This document shows, piece after piece, positions 26,980 through 36,068 of a DNA stretch of 64,000 bases (position 1 is its first letter; each line of letters opens with the position of its first letter). The position numbers and the translations under genes were made by a program. Where the stretch lies: NCBI RefSeq assembly GCF_023520895.1, contig NZ_CP026029.1, forward strand, positions 6,262,001 through 6,326,000, read 5' to 3'. The notes below the pieces were generated by a model. That model was given only the letters and a program-made list of their open reading frames with translations. It had not been told where the DNA came from and did no database searches. This DNA comes from Paenibacillus sp. PK3_47 (lineage in GTDB: Bacteria > Bacillota > Bacilli > Paenibacillales > Paenibacillaceae).

Positions 26980-29900
26980 ATGTACATGGGTCTAAAAGCT
27001 GTGTCCTTCAAAAAATCTGTGCTGGCTTCCGTTTTATCATTTTTTATGGCGGCATCGCTTATCGTTCCGCCGGCTCCGGGATATGCGCAGTCACCGCAGG
27101 CTGCTGATCATCTCCCTGCACGCCAGGCGGAATATCTTGACCGCGGATTGGTTGCTGTTCTGACAGACGGCGGTGTGTTTTTGAGCTGGAGGTACTTAAA
27201 TACGGATTCAGATGATACCGCTTTCAATGTCTACAAAAACGGATTTAAAGTGAATCCGGCGCCAATCAGCGGCTCCACAAATTATATTGATACAACGGGT
27301 GCAGACAGCTCACAGTACCAGATTTCCACCGTCATCGGCGGCAGGGAAGAAATGCAGCCGGAGACCGTTTCGGTGTGGCACAACAACTATCTGCCTATAC
27401 CGCTGGATAAGCCGGCCGACGGCCGCACCAAAGACGGAGGCACCTATACTTACGCAGCCAGCGATGCTTCCACAGCAGATTTGGATGCCGACGGCGAACT
27501 TGAAATCGTTTACTTGTGGAACCCCAGCAATGCTAAAGACAATTCCCATGCCGGCTATACCGGCAATGTCTACATCGACGCCGTGAAACTGGACGGCACG
27601 AAGCTATGGCGGATTGATCTGGGCGTTAACATCCGTGCGGGAGCGCATTATACACAGCTGATGGTGTATGATCTCGACGGCAACGGGAAAGCCGAAGTTG
27701 TGGTCAAAACAGCGGACGGCACGCGCGACGGCCAAGGCATGGTAATCGGCGACGGCTCCAAAGACTACCGCAACGATGGCGGATATATCCTGACGGGGCC
27801 GGAATATCTTACACTGTTTAACGGAGAGACCGGAGCAGCCGTGTCCACCGTTGATTACGACCCGCCACGGGGCGATGTGAACGCATGGGGTGACGGATAC
27901 GGCAACCGTGTAGACCGCTTCCTGGCCGGAATTGCCTATCTGGACGGAGTGACACCAAGTGTTGTCATGGCCCGCGGTTACTATACACGCACCGTTCTGG
28001 CAGCTTATGACTATATCGGCGGCCAACTGGTGAAGCGCTGGACGTTCGACACCAATGAAGCCGGCCAAGAGTATCAGGGACAAGGCAATCACAATTTGAG
28101 TGTGCTGGATGCAGACGGTGACGGTAAAGATGAAATTATGTACGGTGCACTAGCCATTGACGATAACGGCGAATTGCTGTACAGCACCGGACTTGGACAC
28201 GGCGATGCGATGCACGCGGGCAAGCTCGATCCGAACCGGGACGGCTTCCAGATTGTCAGTGTACATGAACACACCAATGCCGAATACGGCCTGGAGATGC
28301 GGGATGCCGGCACAGGCGAAATCCTGTGGGGCCAATACACCGGCAAGGATACCGGACGCGGGATGTCGGCTGACATCGACCCGAACTATCCGGGGTATGA
28401 GTCCTGGGCTTCCACCATTGTCGACGGGCAAATGGCCCCGTTAACCCGCGTATATTCAGCCAGCGGAGAAGCCATTTATGAAGCAAGCGAAGTGCCGAAA
28501 AGTGCCAACTTTGCAATCTGGTGGGATGGAGACCTCCAGCGGGAGCTGTTCGATCATGAATGGGATAACAACGCGGCAAAAGGAATTCCGCTCATCTACA
28601 AATGGGATACTGTCAACAAGCAGCTGAAGGAGATTTTCCGGGCAAACGGCGCTTTGACCAACAATCACACCAAAGGAAACCCTGCCCTTCAGGCGGATAT
28701 TCTTGGTGACTGGCGCGAGGAGCTGCTGCTGCGCAGCGAAGACAGCAGTGAGTATAGACTATATACCACAACAATCCCTACAGAATACCGTATTCCAGCA
28801 CTGATGCAGGATCCCGTCTACCGACTGGGCATTGCCTGGCAGAATGTCGGCTACAACCAGCCGCCGCATACCGGATTTTATCTCGGTGAGGAAGCCGCTG
28901 AATTCCCCAAAGCCAATGTAACCTTAACCGGATCCAAAGAACTGCCTGAGCAGGTCTACCACTTTGATTTCGGTACAGACGCGGCAGCAGGCACCACTTC
29001 CGTGCAGGATACACTGTATGATCAAACAGCAGGGTACGGATTTGAAAGCACTGGCGGAATTACGGTCGGGGCAGGCAATGTTTCCCTGCCTGAGAATGCC
29101 AAGTTTGCTGTAGACCTGCCCAATGCCAATTACAAGGTAACCCTGAAGCTTGGCGATGAGACGCGGAACTCGAGTGTTGGCGTCAAATCCGAGTTTGTGC
29201 AAAAATTAGCTGTAACAAGCGTAAACGCAGGTGTACCGCGCGAGTTCTCCTATAATGTCGCACTGGTAGACGGACAGCTGGAGTTCATCTTCACCGGTAC
29301 GGCCATTGACGTACAGGAGATAATTATCTCGAAATATCCTGAGAAAACAGCAGGAACAGGAACAACAATCTACATGGCCGGCGATTCCACCATGCAGTCC
29401 TACAGCAGTATCCAGGCTCCGCAGGAAGGCTGGGGACAGCAATTCGGCCGTTATTTTGCCAACGGCGTAACGGTCCAAAACGATTCGATCGGCGGCAGAA
29501 GCAGCAAATCCTTCATGGCGGACGGACGTCTGGATACCATTCTGCAGCGCATTAAGCCTGGGGACTTCTTCTTTATCTCCTTCGGGCACAATGATGCCAG
29601 TGCAGGCATTCCGGAAAGATATGCGTCGCCTGAGGATTATAAGACCTATTTAGCCCGTTATGTAAACGGTGCCAAACAGCGTGGAGCCACGCCGATTCTG
29701 CTGACTCCGGTAGGGCGCAGAGATTTTAATACGATCACCCAGGAGTTTAATGTAAGCTTCCCTGAGTATGTGCAGGCTGCCAAAGAAGCAGCCGAAGAGC
29801 TGAACGTCCAGCTGATTGATCTGAGCCAGCTGAGTATTGCGTACTACGATCAAATCGGTTTAGCTGCCAGTGAGAAGGTTTTCCTGTATGCTAATCCGGG

Positions 29901-32900
29901 TGAATTCCCAAAATACCCTAATGGTGTGAACGATAATACGCATTTCAGCAGCTACGGTGCACAGGTTATTGCCGGACTGGTTGCGGGAGCGGTTAAAGAG
30001 CTGGAGTTAAGCATCTCACCGTTCGTCATCGATCCCGACATCACTGAACCGGAACCGGAGCCGGAAATTCAGGTCTATGAGGAAGACTTCGAGGGCGATC
30101 CTGCCGCATTCGAATATGCGATGGTCAATGCCACGGGCATCGGCGGGCAGATGTCGGGAACAGTCGTCGACCAGAACGGAAATAAGGTATTATCCGTTGC
30201 CGGTTCCGGCTCCGGCCACCGGGCCAAAGTATTCCGTTTGTTCGATGCGGTCAACGGCGACATTGTTAATGTTAATTTTGACTGGCATTCCGGCAATGTG
30301 AGCGCGTTCCCGTCGGAAGGTCACTTGAGTCTTCAGGACGCGAACGAAAACATTATTTTGACTCTGGCTGCCAAAACCGGCACAACCGATCCGGGTACGA
30401 AAATTCATTATTATGCCGGTCCTTACACGCCTGATTACGGAACCGGCAGTACTGCCCTTCCGGAAGGCGGAACGGCTACCAGCATCTCCAAGAATCAGTG
30501 GGTCAATGTGGATGCCAATATTAACTTTGCCGAGAAAACCATTGACTTGACCTTAACAAGCCTGGCTAACCCTGGTGTTACACAGACGATTGAGGATATC
30601 CCAATGAGTCCGGGCGTCTATGCCAATAACGTAAGAGCACTGCGCTTTCTCGGAACGAGAAAAGGCGGAGGCGGCACGCTTAACTGGACCACGCAGATTG
30701 ATAATGTGAAGCTTGAAGGCATGAAGCTTCCACCGGTTGCCGGCGATCAGACAGCGTTAATAACATTGCGCGATGAGGCCAAGGCCTTGGATCTGTCAGC
30801 TTACACTGAAGGTTCCATAGCTGTGCTTAACAAAGCATTGGCAGCTGTGGAGGCGGTTATCGGTACAGAAGCTACCCAGGCCCAGGTGGATCATGTCTTC
30901 AACATGCTGACGGTTGCCAAGAACTCTCTGACCAGTGAGCCGGCTGGCGATATCAGCGAATACCTTTTTGACTTTGGCTCCGGAAGTGCAGCTGAAGGAT
31001 ATGCGAAGGTTGATGCCACGCGGGCATACGTGGAAGGGAACGGTTATGGATTCAGTGATACCGCACTGGTTAAGGATGAGAACCGTGAGACCGGGGATGA
31101 CCTCACAGAGGACTTCACCAGCATGAACGGCAGCTCCTTCCTGGTAGAAATGGAACCCGCTAACTACCGGGTAACGATGACCATCGGCGATGCCCAGGAA
31201 TCCACTAACGCAGGCGTTACAGTTGAACAAATGCCTAAATTACCGGCCACAACAGTGGCTAAGGGTGAATTCAAAGAAATATCTTATGACATTGCGCTGA
31301 TTGACGGCATCTTCAACTTTGAATTTGCCGGCAGCACACCGAAGATTAATGTTCTGAAGATCGAGCGCCTGCCGGGCAACGGTGCAGGTCAAGAACCGGT
31401 CATTTATCTGGCGAGCGATTCTACAGTTGCCAATTACGCAGAAGGTTACCGCCCGCAGGCCGGATGGGGCGAGACCCTGGGCAGTTACTTCGACCTGGAA
31501 CAGATCAGTATCGATAATCGTGCAGTGAGCGGTTTAAGCAGCAAAACATTCCTGGTGGGCGGATATCTCAACGACATTCTGCTGGATATCCATGAAGGGG
31601 ATTACCTGTTCATGCAGTGGTCCCATAATGATTCCACGCCTTCCCGTCCGGAACGTTATCTGACACCGGAGCAATTCAAGGTGTATCTGAAGGATTATAT
31701 TAACGGCACTGTGCAGCGGGGAGCAACCCCGGTGCTGGTTACACCGGTGAACAGACGCGACTTTACCGGAGAAGTATTGAATAAGAGCTTCCCGGAATAT
31801 GTACAGGCAATGAAGGATACCGCGCAGGAGACCGGAACCTTGCTGGTAGATTTGAACCAGGCCAGCTGGGAATATTTCCAGGAGCTCGGTCCGGAAGGAA
31901 CCAAGGACATCTTCATGTGGGTAGGTACGACGGAAGACAACACGCATCTGCAGATGAACGGGGCAATCAAGGTATCCGAGATGGTGGCAAAGCTGGTACA
32001 GGAGCTGAATATTCCGCTGTCTGCCTTGGTTACACTGGACGGCGGGCCTTCCGGCGAGGAAGCACCGCGTACAACTGCAGAAGTGAAGGGAGAATTGCGT
32101 AACGGCTGGTATACTTCTGCCGCAGAAGTACTATTTACCGCAACAGATGAAGCTCCTGGAGTCGATGCAACCTATTATCAGGTTAACGGCGGCGAGATTG
32201 CGGGCGGCACGAAGCTTTCATTAAGCGAAGAGGGTACACACCATGTGGCGTACTGGAGCGTAGATCTGGACGGCAACAAAGAAGCGGAACAGACACTTAC
32301 CGTGCAGATTGATCTTGCACCGCCGACCATTGATATCCAAGGACAGACGGAATACACCATTGATCAGCAGGTGGCTATAAGCTATTCTGCTTCTGATACA
32401 GTCTCCGGTGTGGCACAACCCAACGGTGAATTGCTCAACGCTCCGGCTTATACTTTAGAACCCGGGCTGCATGAGGTGAACGCGAAAGTCTCTGACCTGG
32501 CAGGGCATGAGAGCAGTGCTCAATTCAGCTTCGGAGTTACGGCCACCTTCGCAAGCCTGGCTGAACTGACACGGGCCTTTGCGGCTGAATCCGCCGATCC
32601 GGGCGCAGGTGCGCTTGCCGAGCAGCTCGGTGCGAAGCTGCAGCAGGCTGAACAAGCGGCCGCGGCGCATGAAGGTGCCAAGGCACGTCAGGCGCTTGCT
32701 GCATACGGCAATGAGGTCAATGCCGCTAACGGTACAGTATTTACGGCTGAACAAGCGGCTGCGCTGGGCAAGTGGGCATCATGGCTCAGCCAGGCAACAC
32801 CGCTGGCAGGCAGCGCTCCAGGTACTCCGGTGCTGTCCGATAATAACGGGCATGACACAGGCCTGAGAGACGGAGATTACACCATTACGATGAATCTGTG

Positions 32901-33390
32901 GTGGGGCAATAACGGCACACAATTCAAGCTGTATGAGAACGGTGAGCTGATCCAGGAGATTCCTTTGGCTGACCAGTCTCCATCCGCACAGTCTGTCCAA
33001 ATAGACATTGCCGGCAGAAAGAACGGCACTTATGTCTATACCGGCGAGCTGATCAATTCGCTGGGCATAACCAAGAGCGCGCCTTTAACTGTTGCTGTAA
33101 CGGATGCCTCTCCGGGTAAAGCGGTATTGTCGAACGATAACTGGGACGGAGACGGCAGCTTTCAAGTCAGCATGAATCTGTGGTGGGGGACAAATGCCAG
33201 CGAATATGAGCTTTATGAGAACGGGGTTCTGGTAGATACACAAGCGCTCCAGGCGCGTACGCCTGGCGCACAGTCTGCGGTTACAAGCATCTCCGGCAAG
33301 GCCGCGGGAACCTACGAATATGAAGCTGTATTACGCAATCATGCAGGAGAAACCAAATCGCAGAAGATGGTAGTTACCGTACGCAAATAA
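26980..33390 (+). CDS. Secreted multidomain rhamnogalacturonan lyase (PL11) with two CE12-type acetylesterase domains
   Basis: About 2136 residues. ATG 26980 (or 26986) follows GAGGAGGAG; a signal peptide ends near GYAQSP (about residue 37). Domain order: PL11 lyase (about 48-645; Asp-rich calcium motifs such as DLDGNGKAE and DADGDGKDE); galactose-binding-like domain (660-788); SGNH/CE12 esterase (796-1008; GDSTMQ, GHND, DNTHF); concanavalin-like domain (1031-1250); FIVAR-like helical segment (1257-1323); second galactose-binding-like domain and second SGNH esterase (1470-1680; SDSTV, SHND, DNTHL); Ig-like domains; two C-terminal WWGxN modules. It should deacetylate and cleave rhamnogalacturonan I outside the cell. 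No LPXTG or SLH anchor is seen. Confidence 0.9.
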   Translation: MYMGLKAVSFKKSVLASVLSFFMAASLIVPPAPGYAQSPQAADHLPARQAEYLDRGLVAVLTDGGVFLSWRYLNTDSDDTAFNVYKNGFKVNPAPISGSTNYIDTTGADSSQYQISTVIGGREEMQPETVSVWHNNYLPIPLDKPADGRTKDGGTYTYAASDASTADLDADGELEIVYLWNPSNAKDNSHAGYTGNVYIDAVKLDGTKLWRIDLGVNIRAGAHYTQLMVYDLDGNGKAEVVVKTADGTRDGQGMVIGDGSKDYRNDGGYILTGPEYLTLFNGETGAAVSTVDYDPPRGDVNAWGDGYGNRVDRFLAGIAYLDGVTPSVVMARGYYTRTVLAAYDYIGGQLVKRWTFDTNEAGQEYQGQGNHNLSVLDADGDGKDEIMYGALAIDDNGELLYSTGLGHGDAMHAGKLDPNRDGFQIVSVHEHTNAEYGLEMRDAGTGEILWGQYTGKDTGRGMSADIDPNYPGYESWASTIVDGQMAPLTRVYSASGEAIYEASEVPKSANFAIWWDGDLQRELFDHEWDNNAAKGIPLIYKWDTVNKQLKEIFRANGALTNNHTKGNPALQADILGDWREELLLRSEDSSEYRLYTTTIPTEYRIPALMQDPVYRLGIAWQNVGYNQPPHTGFYLGEEAAEFPKANVTLTGSKELPEQVYHFDFGTDAAAGTTSVQDTLYDQTAGYGFESTGGITVGAGNVSLPENAKFAVDLPNANYKVTLKLGDETRNSSVGVKSEFVQKLAVTSVNAGVPREFSYNVALVDGQLEFIFTGTAIDVQEIIISKYPEKTAGTGTTIYMAGDSTMQSYSSIQAPQEGWGQQFGRYFANGVTVQNDSIGGRSSKSFMADGRLDTILQRIKPGDFFFISFGHNDASAGIPERYASPEDYKTYLARYVNGAKQRGATPILLTPVGRRDFNTITQEFNVSFPEYVQAAKEAAEELNVQLIDLSQLSIAYYDQIGLAASEKVFLYANPGEFPKYPNGVNDNTHFSSYGAQVIAGLVAGAVKELELSISPFVIDPDITEPEPEPEIQVYEEDFEGDPAAFEYAMVNATGIGGQMSGTVVDQNGNKVLSVAGSGSGHRAKVFRLFDAVNGDIVNVNFDWHSGNVSAFPSEGHLSLQDANENIILTLAAKTGTTDPGTKIHYYAGPYTPDYGTGSTALPEGGTATSISKNQWVNVDANINFAEKTIDLTLTSLANPGVTQTIEDIPMSPGVYANNVRALRFLGTRKGGGGTLNWTTQIDNVKLEGMKLPPVAGDQTALITLRDEAKALDLSAYTEGSIAVLNKALAAVEAVIGTEATQAQVDHVFNMLTVAKNSLTSEPAGDISEYLFDFGSGSAAEGYAKVDATRAYVEGNGYGFSDTALVKDENRETGDDLTEDFTSMNGSSFLVEMEPANYRVTMTIGDAQESTNAGVTVEQMPKLPATTVAKGEFKEISYDIALIDGIFNFEFAGSTPKINVLKIERLPGNGAGQEPVIYLASDSTVANYAEGYRPQAGWGETLGSYFDLEQISIDNRAVSGLSSKTFLVGGYLNDILLDIHEGDYLFMQWSHNDSTPSRPERYLTPEQFKVYLKDYINGTVQRGATPVLVTPVNRRDFTGEVLNKSFPEYVQAMKDTAQETGTLLVDLNQASWEYFQELGPEGTKDIFMWVGTTEDNTHLQMNGAIKVSEMVAKLVQELNIPLSALVTLDGGPSGEEAPRTTAEVKGELRNGWYTSAAEVLFTATDEAPGVDATYYQVNGGEIAGGTKLSLSEEGTHHVAYWSVDLDGNKEAEQTLTVQIDLAPPTIDIQGQTEYTIDQQVAISYSASDTVSGVAQPNGELLNAPAYTLEPGLHEVNAKVSDLAGHESSAQFSFGVTATFASLAELTRAFAAESADPGAGALAEQLGAKLQQAEQAAAAHEGAKARQALAAYGNEVNAANGTVFTAEQAAALGKWASWLSQATPLAGSAPGTPVLSDNNGHDTGLRDGDYTITMNLWWGNNGTQFKLYENGELIQEIPLADQSPSAQSVQIDIAGRKNGTYVYTGELINSLGITKSAPLTVAVTDASPGKAVLSNDNWDGDGSFQVSMNLWWGTNASEYELYENGVLVDTQALQARTPGAQSAVTSISGKAAGTYEYEAVLRNHAGETKSQKMVVTVRK

Positions 33391-33432
33391 ACCGGATTAG
33401 AGAGCATCAACTTACCAGGCAGTCAGCAAAGA

Positions 33433-33473
33433 AGCCCAATGCAGCGGCCGTGCCGTCTCATTGGGCTTTTTTT
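33433..33473. terminator. Terminator between convergent genes
   Basis: AGCCCAAT (33433-33440) pairs with ATTGGGCT (33460-33467), followed by a T-run. It serves the megaenzyme gene and overlaps the end of the reverse-strand regulator gene. Confidence 0.85.
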
Positions 33474-34422
33474 ATAGACCGTAGAGACCAAGCCTTGCTT
33501 GTAAAGCTGCCAAAATTTCATCAGGCATTCTCTTAATCTTGACATCATCACCAAGGAACAGCAGCCAATTGACCAATTCAGCTACCTCTTCAGGGTTATT
33601 CACATCGGTAAAGGATCTTAAGCGTGCTGCAGTCTGGTAAGGATTTGTATAGGAAAGCGGCACTTTGACAGGATGGTACTTTTTAAACTGGGCAATCGCT
33701 TTCGGGCCAAGCTCAAGTTCAAGATTGATGATTTCTTTCTGATTACCCAGTTTTTCTAAAATCTTTTTGCGGCTTAATCTCGTTTTTGCCGGGCAGGGGA
33801 TCACATCGGTGAGATGGTCGACAGGATAAATCCGCTTTTGCTCTTCCTCTAAATCAAAACCTTCAATCAGCCAGACACTTTTTTCACGGTATAGATGCAA
33901 GAGGTATATGGAGTACACCTTCTCATTAACGGTAATTGATAAGTATCTGTCCGCAAGAAGGAGTTGAATCAGCTTTTCCAGCATGGAATGGGGAAGGTCA
34001 GAAAGATCAAGCAGATCGGGGTTATAGGGATTGGTCCCTTCAAAAAGCAAAATTTGATTCAACAGAAACAGATCATCCTGCTGATTTTCGGAAATAAGGC
34101 CCAGGAGCTTCTCCGTTAGGGACTGGCGGCTCTTCAGGTAAGGAAGCTGCTGATTTCTGGTGGCCATAAAGGCAATGAACAGCGCTTTGAGCTCATTATC
34201 TGTAAAGTGGACGACCGGAAGAACCGAGTTGCGCATGACAAAATAACCGCCGTCTCTGCCAACCTCAGCTACCAGCGGCATTCCCAAGGATTCAATTTCC
34301 CGGATGTCCCTGATCGCTGTGGAACGGGAGATGCTGAATTCCCGCATGATTTCAGTGATCGTAAAATGGGCACGATTATTGATGTACCGCATGATGATGT
34401 TAATCCGCTCAACTTTTTTCAT
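33472..34422 (-). CDS. WYL-domain transcriptional regulator (YafY type)
   Basis: 316 residues. The N-terminal winged helix (residues about 1-60: ITEIMREFSISRSTAIRDIREIESLG) is the HTH_11 type, followed by YFVMRN. The middle and C-terminal part is a WYL-like ligand-sensing region (SVWLIEGFDLEEEQKRIYPVDHL) and C-terminal extension. It is divergent from a GyrI-like gene 109 bp away, a very common pair in which the regulator controls its neighbour. Start ATG has GGAG upstream on the reverse strand. Effector unknown. Confidence 0.88.
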   Translation of the reverse strand: MKKVERINIIMRYINNRAHFTITEIMREFSISRSTAIRDIREIESLGMPLVAEVGRDGGYFVMRNSVLPVVHFTDNELKALFIAFMATRNQQLPYLKSRQSLTEKLLGLISENQQDDLFLLNQILLFEGTNPYNPDLLDLSDLPHSMLEKLIQLLLADRYLSITVNEKVYSIYLLHLYREKSVWLIEGFDLEEEQKRIYPVDHLTDVIPCPAKTRLSRKKILEKLGNQKEIINLELELGPKAIAQFKKYHPVKVPLSYTNPYQTAARLRSFTDVNNPEEVAELVNWLLFLGDDVKIKRMPDEILAALQARLGLYGL

Positions 34423-34531
34423 CGCCGCTCCTAAACAGTATCATTTTTTGACATGGTTTAAAGTTATCATAGCCTTAGCAAGTGAAAAAGACAAAGCATT
34501 AAACAAATTAATGTTAAAGGAGTTTTTGAAC

Positions 34532-35014
34532 ATGGCAGCGTACACGTTGGAGCAGAAAGAGAGTTTTACAGTTATTGGTTTAGGTACAGAGCTTAAGAGC
34601 GATTATACGGACTATGCCGGTATCAACAAGGAAAAGGCCGATTTCTGGCAGGCCGCCAGCCAAGATGGAAGGCTTGATTATTTAAAAAGCATTGCCGCGA
34701 ATGACTACATTTTTGCAGTAAATGAAGCGGTGAACAACAAGATGATGCACTATGCCGGCGTAATGTCCGGAGCGGCTGCGCCGGAAGAAGCGAGAGTCAT
34801 CCAGTTCCCCAAGGGCGAATATCTGGTCGTAAAAGGTGAGGCGCAGACAGCTGGTGAATTGAACAATATCCTTGCCGGAATTGCCTTTGGTCAAGCCTTG
34901 CCGGAAGCAACGGATGTCGCTTATGTCGGAGGGCCGAATGCTTCTGTTGAGATGGGGAAGAGGGACGGACTGGTGTACGGGGAAATGTGGATTCCAGTTG
35001 TAAGGAACAGCTAG
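34532..35014 (+). CDS. GyrI-like small-molecule-binding domain protein
   Basis: 160 residues from ATG 34532, after AAAGGAG; an upstream frame extension lacks such a site and runs through the divergent promoter. The sequence fits the AraC effector-binding/GyrI-like fold: the opening TLEQKESFTVIGLGTEL and the late FPKGEYLVVKGEA are typical. It has no DNA-binding domain. Such stand-alone domains bind or hydrolyse small lipophilic compounds. The divergent WYL regulator probably governs it. A terminator follows. Confidence 0.85.
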   Translation: MAAYTLEQKESFTVIGLGTELKSDYTDYAGINKEKADFWQAASQDGRLDYLKSIAANDYIFAVNEAVNNKMMHYAGVMSGAAAPEEARVIQFPKGEYLVVKGEAQTAGELNNILAGIAFGQALPEATDVAYVGGPNASVEMGKRDGLVYGEMWIPVVRNS

Positions 35015-35056
35015 AAGAAGGGACAGGCGCTAAAGCTTTGATTGATTTAAATAAGA

Positions 35057-35086
35057 AGAAGCCGGACAAATCCGGTTTCTTTTTTT
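35057..35086. terminator. Terminator after the GyrI-like gene
   Basis: AGAAGCCGGA-CAAA-TCCGGTTTCT stem with one G.T pair, followed by a T-run; the convergent AraC gene ends 22 bp further on. Confidence 0.88.
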
Positions 35087-35107
35087 GCGTTTCAAAGGCG
35101 ATATCAG

Positions 35108-35965
35108 CTAGTTGACTCTGTCCCTTTGCTGTTTGCGGTAGTTCGAGGGGTTGCTTCCGAAATAACCGGTGAACTTCTTTGTGAAATAGTCCGGGGTGTT
35201 AAAACCGACGGCGAGAGCAATCTCAGTGATCGGGCGCACCGTATATTTGATCAGCTTCTCGGCCTGGTTTAACCGGTATTTGATCAGGGTTTCAATAATG
35301 GAGTCGCCAACCTGCTGTTTAAACAAATGGGAAAGCCTTGAAGGAGAGAGGCAGACTTTAGCGGCCAGGTCTTCGACTGCATGTTCTTCCATGTAATTTT
35401 CGGCAAGCATGTCCAGCACTTCGCTGATGCGGGGGTCCAGCTCCTTCTTCCGGAGATTCTGGCTGGCAACCAGAAGAATGATCTCCTCAAGGGCATTCAG
35501 GGTGAGTTCGTCCCGCAGCAGCACATCCCTGTACAGCCTGTAAGAAAGCACTCTCCGGAAAGCCGACTCAATGGCAAGACTGGTGTTGTCATCCTCAATT
35601 TTCAGTTGAAAAACAGGACCCTGCGTATTGCTGGAAGGCAGCCAGTCCATCCAGTTCAGCCGCGGCAGGAAGTGTGCCCAAAGCTTCTCCCACGTATAGC
35701 CCACTTCCATAAAATAATCCTGGGGTGTTCCGGGTGACACAATCGTCAGCATCCGTTCTGTACAGGCAAGATATTCACCATTTCCATTATATATGGAGCC
35801 TTTACCGGATAAAGTATACATGATCAGCCAATCCTTGGTCCCTTCCGGCCTGTAGCAGGTATATCCGTAAGGTTCGCTGTAGTAATCCGATACAAGGATG
35901 CCGGCGGGATGCGTATACTGGGTGTCTGCTGCCTGTATAGCAGAATAGTTAGGGTTTTCAGCCAT
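35108..35965 (-). CDS. AraC family transcriptional regulator
   Basis: 285 residues from ATG 35965, which follows GGGAGGAATGAGG on the reverse strand; longer in-frame starts lack this site. The N-terminal half is a cupin-like AraC ligand domain (HPAGILVSDYYSEPYGYTCYRPEGT). The C-terminal half has two helix-turn-helix motifs (VEDLAAKVCLSPSRLSHLFKQ and ITEIALAVGFNTPDYFTKKF) and ends with the typical GSNPSNYRKQ. Such proteins activate sugar-use genes. It is divergent from the GH2 gene at 36069, its most likely target, possibly with a plant- or host-derived sugar as inducer. Confidence 0.92.
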   Translation of the reverse strand: MAENPNYSAIQAADTQYTHPAGILVSDYYSEPYGYTCYRPEGTKDWLIMYTLSGKGSIYNGNGEYLACTERMLTIVSPGTPQDYFMEVGYTWEKLWAHFLPRLNWMDWLPSSNTQGPVFQLKIEDDNTSLAIESAFRRVLSYRLYRDVLLRDELTLNALEEIILLVASQNLRKKELDPRISEVLDMLAENYMEEHAVEDLAAKVCLSPSRLSHLFKQQVGDSIIETLIKYRLNQAEKLIKYTVRPITEIALAVGFNTPDYFTKKFTGYFGSNPSNYRKQQRDRVN

Positions 35966-36023
35966 ATCCTCATTCCTCCCAGAAGCGCAGTGACTTACAA
36001 TTGTATACGAGTCTATCATAACA

Positions 36024-36037
36024 CGAAAGCGTTTACT
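36024..36037. promoter_or_regulatory. CcpA (cre)-like site before the GH2 gene
   Basis: CGAAAGCGTTTACT matches the cre consensus TGWAANCGNTNWCA at 12 of 14 positions and keeps the CG core. It lies in the 103-bp divergent region between the araC-type and GH2 genes, so it could bring glucose repression to either. Confidence 0.5.
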
Positions 36038-36068
36038 AGCCATTTGACATTGAAGAAGGAGCGGCAGG

